Assembly (NCBI GenBank): GCA_029556545.1
Contig: JAKQEQ010000067.1
Location: 1-58,616, forward strand
Source of the DNA: Candidatus Hydrogenedentota bacterium
GTDB lineage: Bacteria > Hydrogenedentota > Hydrogenedentia > Hydrogenedentales > JAGMZX01
DNA length: 58,616 nt
Reading direction: 5' to 3'
The position numbers were made by a program, and so were the translations under genes. Under the pieces are notes generated by a model that ran no database searches, was not told the origin of the DNA, and saw only the letters and a list, made by a program, of their open reading frames with translations. Below, in pieces: positions 34,100 through 43,257 of the stretch. Each line of letters opens with the position of its first letter. Position 1 is the stretch's first letter.

Positions 34100-34697
34100 A
34101 AGCGGGCGACCTCGAGTTGATACCGAGGGGTACGAATCCCACCCGGAACCTACGTCGATGTATCCTCGGTACACGCGATCAGCCCCGCCGTACCGTTCCC
34201 GTCCCGCAACAGGTGAACTACGCACATCACCACCCACGGCGTAGCGTCTCGGGACTCATGCAGCCGGTAACTCCATGTATCAGAATCAGTTATGCATCGC
34301 AAGCAACAGGCGGTTCATCGGGTTGGACAGCAGCACGTTTCAACTGGTCTCCGCGATCCGCGAAGCGGACAATGAACTTCGCAACAGAACGAACGCGTTG
34401 GCACCGGAATTGCTCACCCGTCGAAGCGGGACTGATCGACGGCGACGGAAATCGTCGCCCGGGTCCTCGAAGATTGTTCGCCTACCAGGGTGCGGTTCGG
34501 ATCTCCCCGGACCGTGCCTCCCGTAGCGGAGGCGCGTCAAGCGCTTCCCCCCTTGCCCAAAGGGGGCGCGCATACCTTGCTCAGGCATGCGCGCTTCCTT
34601 TATTTTTTGTCTCGGCAGAGCGGCGCACAGCATCCCGGTCGAGGAAGCGCGGCCCGTCTCCCCTGTTCAACTTTTTCGTGTGCGCAGAATTTTCATC
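34100..34697. other. Non-coding region containing a terminator
   Basis: About 600 bases between the activator gene and the next promoter. Frames in it lack ribosome binding sites and protein-like composition. It holds a C-rich palindrome (CCCCCTTGCCCAAAGGGGG near 34547-34565) and the hairpin described separately. Confidence 0.5.
34566..34608 (+). terminator. Rho-independent terminator
   Basis: GCGCGCAT at 34566-34573 pairs with ATGCGCGC at 34587-34594 (8 bp, 13-base loop) and is followed by TTCCTTTATTTTTTG. This fits an intrinsic terminator reading in the plus direction, between the activator gene and the promoter at 34698. Confidence 0.6.
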
Positions 34698-34749
34698 TTG
34701 ACAGATCACGGTAAACTATTTATACTTGCAGCGGAAGGTAAACTTTACC
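34698..34749 (+). promoter_or_regulatory. Strong promoter with flanking operator-like repeats
   Basis: TTGACA at 34698-34703 and TATACT at 34721-34726 are 17 bases apart, near consensus. GGTAAACT occurs twice, at 34710-34717 (between -35 and -10) and at 34737-34744 (just after the likely start site). The second copy is part of a perfect inverted repeat GGTAAA-C-TTTACC at 34737-34749. This layout suggests a repressor-controlled promoter. Confidence 0.7.
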
Positions 34750-34761
34750 TGGATGCATGGC

Positions 34762-36135
34762 ATGAGCGAGCTGACTAAGCCGGATCAATTACATGACTTT
34801 GACGCCGCGCTCAGCGCGTTCTGCGCGCGCGTGCAAGCGTCTTTCGACGAACTGGGGCGGGAAGCCCAGCAGGCAAGAGAGCTGGTCGATTCCCTCGGGG
34901 CGCGTCTCGAATCCCTGCAACAGGAAAGCAAGGGCTCGCAGGACGCGCTGCGTGATCGACTGAAGGCGCTGGCTGCATGGATGGCGGAGGAGCGAAGCGG
35001 AGACGCGCGCGCGGAGGAACGCCTGGCGGCCCTGGAACAGGACCGCGACGCACAGCAACAGGCGGCCGCCGCCGAGCGGGATCGCGCCGAAGAGTTGACG
35101 CGCCGTCTTGCGACGGCGGACGACGGCGCCAGTATGCTGCGGGAGAATGTGGCCACACTGGAAGAGGACCTGGCCGAAGCCCGCGCGGAACTAGCCCGCG
35201 CCCGTGACGCGCTCGAAGCCGCGCCGAACGCCGAGGCGCTGGCGGCCGAACGTGATCGCATCGCGGCGGAACTCCAAGACGCGCGCAACGCAGTGGCGGG
35301 CGCGCTGAGCGCGGATAAGGCCGCGGAACTTCGGGATGCGCTCGAGCGACAGACCCGGGAACTTGAGGAGGCGCGCCGCGCGCTCGAACAAAGCGTCAGC
35401 GCGACGGAGTTGCAGGAACTGCGCGAGTCGTTCAAAGCGGAACAGACCCGCGCGCTGGAGCTCGAGGAACGCCTGCGGCAGGAGGCTGCACGGAACAAGC
35501 AGTCGGTGCTTGCGGAACAACTCGCGGAAGCGCTGAAGGAAAACGAGGCGCTACGCGAGGAACTAGCGCGGCGCGATCAAGCGGACGGAGCCGCCTTGAA
35601 CGGGAGCGTAGCGGCCGGCCCGGCGAAACCGGCCTCCCGCAGGTTGGACCAACTGGAGACCGAGCGGCTGCGGCAAGTGGCTGGCAACCTGCGCGACGGT
35701 CACAAACGGAGCATCGGTGAAATCCTGATCGATGCCGAGTTGATCACCCCCGAGCAATTGGAAGAAGCGCTCGACGAGCAGCGTCGAAACCCTCACACGC
35801 ATCTGGGGGCGCTGCTTGCACGCAAAGGGTTCACGAGCAGCGAGGCTGTTGCTCAGGCCTTGGCGTTGCAGTGCGGTGTCCCGTTCATCCAGTTGGACGA
35901 CATGGCGGTAGACGCCGCCGTAGCGCCGCTGATCAGCGGCAGATTGGCCCGGCAACATCAGTGTGTGCCGCTGCGCATGCAGGACAATGATACGCTCGTG
36001 GTCGCCTTGGGCAATCCGTTGGATTTGGTGGCCATCGAGGACATCGAACGGGCCACCAACCATCGCGTCGAGGTCGTTGTGGCGATGGAAGAAGATATTC
36101 TGCAAGTCATTGAGGCCAACTATCCCGCCGAATAG
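34762..36135 (+). CDS. Coiled-coil protein with C-terminal GspE N-domain (MshEN-like)
   Basis: A protein of 457 residues. The first 290 residues are a long coiled coil with many Ala, Glu, Arg and Leu heptads. The last 160 residues (from RSIGEILIDAELITPEQLEEALDEQRRN to the end) have the T2SSE_N/MshEN fold: LGALLARKGFTSSEAVAQALALQCGVPFIQL, then LISGRLARQHQCVPLRMQDNDTLVVALGNPLD, and a final VEVVVAMEEDILQVIEANY. In MshE-type ATPases this domain binds c-di-GMP; here no ATPase follows. Start at 34762 (an ATG three codons earlier is possible). Its role may be signalling or assembly, unproven. Confidence 0.75.
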   Translation: MSELTKPDQLHDFDAALSAFCARVQASFDELGREAQQARELVDSLGARLESLQQESKGSQDALRDRLKALAAWMAEERSGDARAEERLAALEQDRDAQQQAAAAERDRAEELTRRLATADDGASMLRENVATLEEDLAEARAELARARDALEAAPNAEALAAERDRIAAELQDARNAVAGALSADKAAELRDALERQTRELEEARRALEQSVSATELQELRESFKAEQTRALELEERLRQEAARNKQSVLAEQLAEALKENEALREELARRDQADGAALNGSVAAGPAKPASRRLDQLETERLRQVAGNLRDGHKRSIGEILIDAELITPEQLEEALDEQRRNPHTHLGALLARKGFTSSEAVAQALALQCGVPFIQLDDMAVDAAVAPLISGRLARQHQCVPLRMQDNDTLVVALGNPLDLVAIEDIERATNHRVEVVVAMEEDILQVIEANYPAE

Positions 36136-36252
36136 CGACGCTGCCGCGTCTGGCCTCGATTTCCATCTTCTCTCGTGCATTTGGGATGCGCTCTGTGATA
36201 TGGTTGCCCTTGCCGGGATGGGCCACCTATTGACCACGAGGGGATGCTTACG

Positions 36253-37323
36253 ATGGCCAGAGAACCGCTGTATATCCGAATTCGCGAAGACCTGAAAGAG
36301 GCGATTGACAAAGGAACTCTGCCGGAAGGGGCTCGTATTCCGGCGGAACTGGAGTTAGCCGCCCAATATCGGGTAAGCCGAAACCCCACCCGTCAGGCCC
36401 TCCGCGAACTCGAATTGGCGGGGTATATCGTGCGATCGCGACGGCGCGGATCGTTCGTCGCCCCGCGCAGCCACCGGACACGCCCCCTGCACCTCGGCGA
36501 GAGCCGGGTACTGGCGCTGATCTGTCCCCCGATGCTCAGCCATCACGTGCAGCGAATTATTCACGGCTTCGTCGAGGGCGTCTCCGCCGCGCATTACAAT
36601 GCACTGTTGTACTTCATGGACAGCGCGGGCAAGACCCAGGCAGAGTTGCTGCGCGATATCCGGCAGAGCGGACTTGCGGGTGTCGCGCTATGGCTGTACG
36701 AAGAAGGCGAAGGGCCTATCCGGGAACTTCGCGAGTGCCAGGCGGCAGGTTTTCCCTTTGTGTTGCTCGACCGGTATGACCGAAACTTGGATTGCGACCT
36801 GGTGGTGAGCGACAACGAGCGAATCGGCTATGAGGCGGCACACGCGCTCATCGAGCGCGGCCACCGCACCATCGGCTTCTTCGGCAGCGAGTACAACAAC
36901 ACGGCGACCGAGGAGCGCTTGCAGGGATTCCTGCGCGCATTACGCGAGGCCGGACTCGAACGCAACCAGGAACTGACCGCGGCGCTCTCGCCCCGCGAGG
37001 ATATTCGCGCGTTCCCCATCCACCGCGTGGTAGCGCACAAGAGCCGTCCTACCGCCTTCTTCTGCGCCGAAGCCTGGATCGCCATACTCGCCGCCCAGGA
37101 ACTGCGCCGTCTCGGCTATGCCCTGCCGGGCGACGCGGAACTCGCCTGCCTCGATGACGGGGAACTTGTCGGCGAACATGCAAACCTCACCGACTTGACC
37201 CTGCAGCAGCAATCGTTTCTGATGGGCCGCACCGCCGTCGAGACGCTCGTCCAGCGCATCGAGGAACCCGCCGCCCCGCCGCGCAAGACCTTCCTGGAAC
37301 CGACGCATAATAACGGTTTCTGA
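36253..37323 (+). CDS. GntR-LacI hybrid transcriptional repressor (AraR-like)
   Basis: A 356-residue regulator. Residues 1-75 form a GntR winged helix (EPLYIRIREDLKEAIDKGTLPEGARIPAELELAAQYRVSRNPTRQALRELELAGYIVRS). The rest is a LacI/periplasmic-binding-type sensor domain (VLALICPPMLSHHVQRIIHGFVEGV, GVALWLYEEGE, AFPFVLLDRYD-type core, HRTIGFFGSEYNN, DAELACLDDGE). Such hybrids, like AraR, sense a sugar and repress sugar-use genes. Start at 36253 rather than 36244 because GAGGGG directly precedes 36244 and would be too close. It lies between the sensor-type gene and the minus-strand surface protein, so its target is unknown. Confidence 0.82.
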   Translation: MAREPLYIRIREDLKEAIDKGTLPEGARIPAELELAAQYRVSRNPTRQALRELELAGYIVRSRRRGSFVAPRSHRTRPLHLGESRVLALICPPMLSHHVQRIIHGFVEGVSAAHYNALLYFMDSAGKTQAELLRDIRQSGLAGVALWLYEEGEGPIRELRECQAAGFPFVLLDRYDRNLDCDLVVSDNERIGYEAAHALIERGHRTIGFFGSEYNNTATEERLQGFLRALREAGLERNQELTAALSPREDIRAFPIHRVVAHKSRPTAFFCAEAWIAILAAQELRRLGYALPGDAELACLDDGELVGEHANLTDLTLQQQSFLMGRTAVETLVQRIEEPAAPPRKTFLEPTHNNGF

Positions 37324-37405
37324 AAAGAGGCACTTCGCGGGCCAGGTATCAGCCTCCGGGCCGGCAATCCGCCGCGAGTGACTCGAACGATACGCGAGAC
37401 GCGGT

Positions 37406-40400
37406 CTACTTTCCCGGGGGCGGACCGACGCAGAAGCCATCCTCCGTGGCTGGTTCCGCGTTGGGGCAGGCGTAGTAGCCGCCGGAATTGTAGAACTGGA
37501 TCAGCCGGAGCAGTTCGGTCAACGCGATGCTCCAATCCGGGCCGGACGGCGCATAGTCACTGTCATGCGCGCAACAGGTCGTGTTTGGCCCGGAACCGGG
37601 AACATAACCGTCTTCCGTATCGCCGGGACTCGCCGCGCAATGAAACCCGCCCGAATTGTAGAACTGGATAACCCGCAAAAGTTCCGTTAATTCGATCCAA
37701 TTATTGCGGGACTGGTCTGCCGTGTGCCACTCGTCGACGCATTGAACTTCCCCTTCCCCTTCGCCTTCCCCTTCGCCTTCACCCTCGCCTTCCCCTTCCC
37801 CTTCCCCTTCACCCTCGCCTTCGCCTTCCCCTTCCCCTTCACCCTCGCCTTCACCTTCCCCTTCACCTTCCCCTTCGCCTTCACCCTCGCCTTCCCCTTC
37901 GCCTTCACCCTCGCCTTCACCTTCACCTTCCCCTTCACCTTCGCCTTCCCCTTCACCTTCGCCTTCACCCTCCCCTTCACCTTCCCCTTCCCCTTCACCT
38001 TCACCTTCACCTTCACCTTCGCCCTCGCTGCCAGGGACGATCTCAGGATCCAAGACTGCGGCTAGAAAGCCATCCGGTCCGAACGCATCCCATTCTTCCT
38101 GATTGGTCGCGCCATCGCCGTCCAGATCGCCAGTGGGCAACAGCTCCGGTTCGGTCATGAAGTTGTTGACGTCGAGGCTCAGTGAATTCAGTTGACCAAA
38201 ACCGAAGCTATTGAGACCATTGCCGAAGAACGCGAAATATCCATTCATGATGCCGAAAGAACCTGTGGCCGTCAGGGTATTCGACGTCATGGAAGTGATC
38301 TCGCCATCGCCAAACATGGAGTAGGCCGCAATCACGTTGATGAGTTCCGGAGCATTGAATCGCACAATGGGGCCCAGCGTGTCGCCAAGTACGTTTTCCG
38401 TGATCTCCCGGCAATTATGCTGAAAGCTCTCGCCTATTTGCTTGCCGCTGACAATACCGTTATCGAAATCGGGGTCTGCTGCGAGCAACTTGACGACGCC
38501 GAACTCTTGCGCGTCCGGGATGCCGTTGCCGAAGAATTCCACGCCGTCCACGAGGCCGTTCTTGTTCTCGCCTGGCAGCGCGGAGACGGTAAGGTTGATA
38601 CCTCCGTTGAAATCGCCGTTTTGGATGCCTTGCCCTAAGAGATAGCTCTTGTAAGGTTCGGGGATATACCCCAACAGCGGATTGTTCTGCAGCGATTGGA
38701 GGTCTCCGGGGATGTCAATATCCACGGGACCCTCGCCTTCTCCTTCCCCTTCGCCCTCGCCTTCTGCGGACACCGGCATCGGAACCGGTGCGCTAAACGC
38801 AGACGTATTCGACGCATCAGTGGCGGTAGCCGTGATGTTCGTGCCCCCGAACGCGCCGAAGGAGCCAAACACGGTCCAGCCGCCTCCCGTGTCGACGGAA
38901 GTGCCAGCAAGAAATGTGCGGCCTTCCTCGTCACTGTCGCTGTAGACCTCGATCATTTGATAATCGCCCGCCGTTCCGGAAATTTCGCTTTCGCCCACCG
39001 CGGTGATCACCGGTGGCGCGATGTCGCCATTGGCGCCTTCGCTCAGTATTATCCCCTTGCCGGGATGATCGCTGATCTGGTTGCGCGAGATAGTAACACC
39101 GGTCGTTCCGGCCCCTTTCGCCTTGATCCCTGTCGTTCCGTTGAACTGAATACAGTTTCCCTGCTCCGGCGACCAACCTCCGATAAATGTATTGGTCGGA
39201 CCGTCTTCAACAATAATGCCCGCCAGGCGATTCGGAATTGCGATGTCGCCGGCGATGCTGGGCACGCCGCCGATGGCGTTGTTGGAAATCGTAGTCCCTT
39301 CAACCCCCGGGCCATCCACTTTGATGCCGACATTGTTGCCGCCGATAATGTTGCTGTAGTTCTCATAATCCAACTCCGAGCCAATAAAGGTTCCGTTCGG
39401 CCCGAACTGGACGTGTACGCCTTCCTCCTCGTTGGGCAGGATGCTCGCGCCGTCGAAAGCCGTCCCGATCAAGCACCCGGAAATGAAGTTGTAGTCCGTG
39501 CCCACTCCATACACTTTAATACCGTACCAATAATTACCGGCTATGATGGACGGCTCAAGTTCAATATTGCCGGAGATGCCGTTGCTTGACGCCCCGAAGG
39601 CAATGAGTATGCCGCCGCCCCGGGCGAACCCGTCGATAAGTTCAATTCCCTCGGCATTCGTTTCCTTCGGAACAGCACGAAGAGCTCCGTCGCCCTCTCC
39701 CTCGCCTTCTCCCTCTCCTTCCTCCGAGCGCGGAGCGACCCAGATTCCACGAAGGTCATCACTTCGCCAGCCGTTGCCAATCGGCAGCGAGCCGAAGCTA
39801 TTCGTGCCAATTCGGTTCCCGGAAACGTAGACGTAACTTGTGTTCTCGCCAACGATACGTATGCCGTCATAACCATTACCGGATATGACGTTCCCGCCGT
39901 AATACCCGCCAATGATTCCCCCGTTGGCCCCGTCCCGAACAAGAATCCCGTGATGCCGGTTGCCAAAGCACTCGATTCCGTCCGTGCCCACAAGGCAATT
40001 GCTGACTCGGAAGTCGCTCGTGCCCGCCCCTTCCGCTACGATACCGGACCGCTCGAAACTAATGATCGTCAGACCGTCGATAACGATCCCAGCCGCCTGA
40101 ATGATCAGGCCGTCTGCATCCCCGGCAAACTGGCCGTCGATAATGAGGGCGTCCGGCACGACCGCGCCCATGAAACGAGAGATGGTGGTATTGGCTTCCG
40201 TCAACGCCGGGAGCGGCGAGAGGGGGGCGATTAGCTCTTCACCCACGGGGAGGTCGAAGACGATGATGTCCGGCACGCCGTTGCCGTTTGCGATGGTGAT
40301 CGCTTCACGCAAAGATCCTTCGCCGGAATCGGCATTCGACGTAACTTCAAGAAACTCCAAGGCAGGCGCGGTATCTCCGAACAGCGCCACCGCGCCAATG

Positions 40401-40450
40401 GCAAGCACACAAACAACACGCCGAGCAAGAAGACATGCAAGCGATTTCAT
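37406..40450 (-). CDS. Secreted beta-helix protein with Glu-Gly linker and dockerin-like C-terminus
   Basis: A 1014-residue exported protein: signal peptide (ending GDTAPAL), then a NADSGEGSLREAITIANG segment typical of CSLREA/right-handed beta-helix surface proteins. The parallel beta-helix follows (repeated GNVISGNGYDGI, GENTSYVYVSGNRIGTN patterns), then a Thr/Asp-rich domain and a 93-residue (Glu-Gly) linker. The C-terminus has two modules (IELTELLRVIQFYNSGG and IALTELLRLIQFYNSGG) each followed by Cys residues, resembling type I dockerin calcium loops. The start at 40450 follows GGGGAGA. It is likely displayed at the cell surface; the ligand is unknown. Confidence 0.8.
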   Translation of the reverse strand: MKSLACLLARRVVCVLAIGAVALFGDTAPALEFLEVTSNADSGEGSLREAITIANGNGVPDIIVFDLPVGEELIAPLSPLPALTEANTTISRFMGAVVPDALIIDGQFAGDADGLIIQAAGIVIDGLTIISFERSGIVAEGAGTSDFRVSNCLVGTDGIECFGNRHHGILVRDGANGGIIGGYYGGNVISGNGYDGIRIVGENTSYVYVSGNRIGTNSFGSLPIGNGWRSDDLRGIWVAPRSEEGEGEGEGEGDGALRAVPKETNAEGIELIDGFARGGGILIAFGASSNGISGNIELEPSIIAGNYWYGIKVYGVGTDYNFISGCLIGTAFDGASILPNEEEGVHVQFGPNGTFIGSELDYENYSNIIGGNNVGIKVDGPGVEGTTISNNAIGGVPSIAGDIAIPNRLAGIIVEDGPTNTFIGGWSPEQGNCIQFNGTTGIKAKGAGTTGVTISRNQISDHPGKGIILSEGANGDIAPPVITAVGESEISGTAGDYQMIEVYSDSDEEGRTFLAGTSVDTGGGWTVFGSFGAFGGTNITATATDASNTSAFSAPVPMPVSAEGEGEGEGEGEGPVDIDIPGDLQSLQNNPLLGYIPEPYKSYLLGQGIQNGDFNGGINLTVSALPGENKNGLVDGVEFFGNGIPDAQEFGVVKLLAADPDFDNGIVSGKQIGESFQHNCREITENVLGDTLGPIVRFNAPELINVIAAYSMFGDGEITSMTSNTLTATGSFGIMNGYFAFFGNGLNSFGFGQLNSLSLDVNNFMTEPELLPTGDLDGDGATNQEEWDAFGPDGFLAAVLDPEIVPGSEGEGEGEGEGEGEGEGEGEGEGEGEGEGEGEGEGEGEGEGEGEGEGEGEGEGEGEGEGEGEGEGEGEGEGEGEGEGEGEGEGEGEGEGEGEGEVQCVDEWHTADQSRNNWIELTELLRVIQFYNSGGFHCAASPGDTEDGYVPGSGPNTTCCAHDSDYAPSGPDWSIALTELLRLIQFYNSGGYYACPNAEPATEDGFCVGPPPGK
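37748..38026. repeat. Glu-Gly coding hexanucleotide repeat
   Basis: An almost pure six-base repeat (GAAGGN-type on the minus strand, CTTCNC on plus) covers 279 bases and encodes 93 residues of alternating Glu and Gly in the surface protein. Two shorter tracts of the same type lie at about 38725-38765 and 39695-39722 in the same gene. The repeats are likely to vary in length between strains. Confidence 0.95.
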
Positions 40451-40601
40451 GGCCGGTCTCCCCTCAGTTCCGACTGGCACCGTACCTACCCCACAGCGGT
40501 TCAAGTCCGCCGCAAGGTACTGGAGCCACTATAGACCACCTTAAGCCAGAACACAACCCCTCGCAAACCCTTAGGCGAGCGCAACGTGAGGTCGCAGATC
40601 A

Positions 40602-41831
40602 CTACGGGTGTTCCCCACCCCGATCCAGCCCGGCCTGATCGAACCGCGCCAAGGCGGCAAGCGTGACGCGCATCCCTTGTTCGATACACTCCGCGCTAAG
40701 GTTGTCCGGCCCGTCCAGCCGGGTGTGGTAATAGCGCGCGGGCGTGGGGTCCATGGCCGCGAGCGCCGCGGCCGGGACTCCCGCCTGCGTGAAGGCCGCG
40801 GCGTCGGTCGAGCCCAGATACACGGTCGACAGCGGCAATTGTCGGCCGCAATCGCGGCCGGCCTGTTCCAGCAGGGCGCAGACCCGGGGGGCGTTCCGAA
40901 CCGTGCCGCTCATGTCGCGGGCGTACACCGCCATGTGTTCGAGATCGCGCAACGTCTCCAGGACAATCACCGCGGTTTCCACTTGCGCAAGTTCATCCGC
41001 GTGCGCCCGCGCATAGGCCTTCGCGCCCCGTAGGCCCGCTTCCTCGGAACCGGTGATCAGATATTGCACCTCGGTGTGATCGAAGCGCGTGTCGGTTTCG
41101 TGGAGATACTTTGCAATCGCGATGGCGAGGAGCGATCCGGTGAGGTTGTCGTTCGCGCCGGGCACGACGCGCCGGAAATCAGAGAAGAAGAACATGGCGA
41201 TAAAAAACGGTGAACCGGCCCATTGCACGAAGCCCAGGGTGCGCCAGAGGCCCTCGGGCGCCGCCAAGGGACCGCCCAGGGCGACGCAAAGGAGGTCCGT
41301 GGCCAGTTTGAATACGCCCGCGATCACCATGCCTATCACAACGGCGCTCAGCGATGCCGGGCCGCCGTGATAGTGGAACGGCCACTCATACGCGGCGTCT
41401 GCGTGGCCACACAAGATGAGCACGCGCTTGCGTTCGTCGGCAGCGCGCTGGGTCCCGACGACATTGTGCGAAGTCCGGGCGGGATACAACGGATCGAGGA
41501 ACTCGCGGTAGAAGAGGAATTGTAGCAGCACCACAGCGACCGCGCCCGAGGAGAACGCCAGCGCCAGGATCGGCAACAGCCAGTAAGCAAGCATCGCCGC
41601 AAGGAACAGCGTTCCCGCAACGCGCAGGAAGCCCATGAACGCCCGTGGACGGACCGTGAAGGGCTCTGTGCGCACCTCGTCGGTCCACGCCTGCAATTGT
41701 TCCGCGAAATGGGTCTGCGCACGGGTCTCGCCCTCACCGCCCGGTTCCCGTGGCCCGAACGTCGCGATTACGTGGCGAATACCCGCGATCGCGTACGCGA
41801 CACAACGCTGCAATACATCCTCTCGTAGCAT
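40602..41831 (-). CDS. Membrane-associated M28 zinc aminopeptidase
   Basis: A 409-residue protein of the M28 family. The metal-site segments are LCGHADAAYEW (His, Asp-type), RVVPGANDNLTGSLLAIAIAKYL (bridging Asp), LITGSEEAGLRGAKAY (catalytic and metal Glu), LGSTDAAAF and YYHTRLDGPDN (final His). Two hydrophobic segments at about residues 68-108 and more near 160-205 suggest a membrane-anchored form with an intervening loop, different from soluble M28 enzymes. AGGAG precedes the ATG. It may process peptides in the envelope; its substrate is not known. Confidence 0.8.
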   Translation of the reverse strand: MLREDVLQRCVAYAIAGIRHVIATFGPREPGGEGETRAQTHFAEQLQAWTDEVRTEPFTVRPRAFMGFLRVAGTLFLAAMLAYWLLPILALAFSSGAVAVVLLQFLFYREFLDPLYPARTSHNVVGTQRAADERKRVLILCGHADAAYEWPFHYHGGPASLSAVVIGMVIAGVFKLATDLLCVALGGPLAAPEGLWRTLGFVQWAGSPFFIAMFFFSDFRRVVPGANDNLTGSLLAIAIAKYLHETDTRFDHTEVQYLITGSEEAGLRGAKAYARAHADELAQVETAVIVLETLRDLEHMAVYARDMSGTVRNAPRVCALLEQAGRDCGRQLPLSTVYLGSTDAAAFTQAGVPAAALAAMDPTPARYYHTRLDGPDNLSAECIEQGMRVTLAALARFDQAGLDRGGEHP

Positions 41832-41894
41832 CGCGCGCTCCTGTCTTGTTCGTAGGTCCCAGCTCTACCAGGGGGCCACAAAGACTATGAGAAT

Positions 41895-43187
41895 TCACGC
41901 CAGCGCGGGCGCCTCGAATTCGGCGTGATACTCGCGCGTGAGCAGCGCGTTCGCTTCCGCGTCGCCCGGGCAGGTCTCGGTTTCGGGGTCGAATTCAATG
42001 GTGCGGCTCAGCCGATAAGCGACGTTCGCGAGATGGCAATGCGCGGAGGCGACGTGGCCGTCAAGGGCCGTGCCGCGAATGAGCGACTCGTCGCGCTCGT
42101 GTACGGCGCGCAGGAAGTTGTCGTAGGGCCCCATCGACTTCGGCTCGGGATACTTCGCGGCGTCGACGGTAATGCTTTCGCCTTTCTCGTTGAAGAAGCC
42201 TTTGCCCTCGACGTAGTACCCGCGGTCCGCGTAGAAGAGGTTGCCGACGCCGACGCCTTCCTCCTTGTTTGTCCAGCGTCCGCGCACCTCGAAGGCCGTC
42301 ATCGTGCCGTCGGCGTACGTAAACGTGGCAACTTGCGTGTTCGGCGTCTCACAAGGGTCGTTATACGTGTAGCGCCCGCCCGCGCTCTGAATCTTGACCG
42401 GAAGCCCCTTGTTCATACCCCACGCGGCGACGTCCATCTGGTGCACGCCCTGGTTCCCGATGTCGCCGTTGCCGTAATGCCAGAACCAGTGCCAGTTGTA
42501 ATGGACGTAGAGCGGGTTGTACGGCTTCTCGGCGGCGGGACCCTGCCAGAGACGCCAGTGCAAGTGCGCGGGCGGATCCTGATCAGCGGCGGCCGGCAGC
42601 CCGTCGCGGCGCTTGTAACACAAGGCGCGCGCCATGTAGACGGGGCCGATGATCTCGCCCGATTGCAGCAGGGCGATGTCGCGCATCCAGTTGCTCTCGG
42701 ATCGGCGTTGCGTGCCGTGCTGCACGATGCGGCCATATTTCTTCGCCGCCGCGACGACCTGCCGTCCCTCCCAGACGTTGTGGGATAGAGGCTTTTCGAC
42801 GTACACGTCCTTACCGGCCTGGCAGGCCCAGATCGTGGCCAGCGAATGCCAGTGGTTCGGCGTGGCGATACCGATCGCGTGGACCGTCTCATCGGCGAGG
42901 GCGTCGCGAATGTCCACGTATTTCTTCGGCGTCTTTCCAGTTTTCGCGGCGAGCTGCTTCGCCCGCTCGTCGAGCACCCGCTCGTCCGGGTCGCACAGCG
43001 CCACCACTTCCGACATGGCCGAGTCGGTAAAGCCGCTCATGTGCGACTGGCCGCGCCCGTTCACGCCCACGACGCACACGCCGACGCGGTCGTTCGCGCC
43101 GAACACGCTGTGCCGCGACCGCACGCACGCGGCGGTGACCGCCGCCGCGGACGCGCCCAGGAATTGCCGTCTCGATAGCCCGTTCAT
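41895..43187 (-). CDS. Tat-exported Gfo/Idh/MocA-family oxidoreductase
   Basis: A 430-residue protein with a twin-arginine signal (SRRQFLGASAAAVTA) that sends it folded to the periplasm. The Rossmann motif is VGVCVVGVNGRGQSH, the active-site region YVEKPLSHN includes the conserved EKP lysine, and the C-terminal beta-sheet domain has the WHWFWHYGNGDIGNQGVHQMD stretch typical of planctomycete-type members. NAD(P)-dependent action on a sugar or polyol is the family role. The strong AAGGAGG site sets the start at 43187. Confidence 0.85.
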   Translation of the reverse strand: MNGLSRRQFLGASAAAVTAACVRSRHSVFGANDRVGVCVVGVNGRGQSHMSGFTDSAMSEVVALCDPDERVLDERAKQLAAKTGKTPKKYVDIRDALADETVHAIGIATPNHWHSLATIWACQAGKDVYVEKPLSHNVWEGRQVVAAAKKYGRIVQHGTQRRSESNWMRDIALLQSGEIIGPVYMARALCYKRRDGLPAAADQDPPAHLHWRLWQGPAAEKPYNPLYVHYNWHWFWHYGNGDIGNQGVHQMDVAAWGMNKGLPVKIQSAGGRYTYNDPCETPNTQVATFTYADGTMTAFEVRGRWTNKEEGVGVGNLFYADRGYYVEGKGFFNEKGESITVDAAKYPEPKSMGPYDNFLRAVHERDESLIRGTALDGHVASAHCHLANVAYRLSRTIEFDPETETCPGDAEANALLTREYHAEFEAPALA

Positions 43188-43257
43188 GATCGCTTCCTCC
43201 TTGAGTATTCGGTTGCGGAGACTATACACCGCCGCGCCGCTGCAAGCACGCGCGCGA

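Noticed and set aside
34117-34701. 194-codon and 83-codon frames between the activator and coiled-coil genes
   Set aside because: Compositions are not protein-like beyond a short part, a terminator lies inside, and no ribosome binding sites fit. The 83-codon frame at 34275-34526 has a natural-looking first 40 residues but then becomes Arg/Ser-rich.
37724-38065. Phe/Pro-rich plus-strand frame over the Glu-Gly repeat
   Set aside because: It is the opposite strand of the hexanucleotide repeat and has no independent gene signals.
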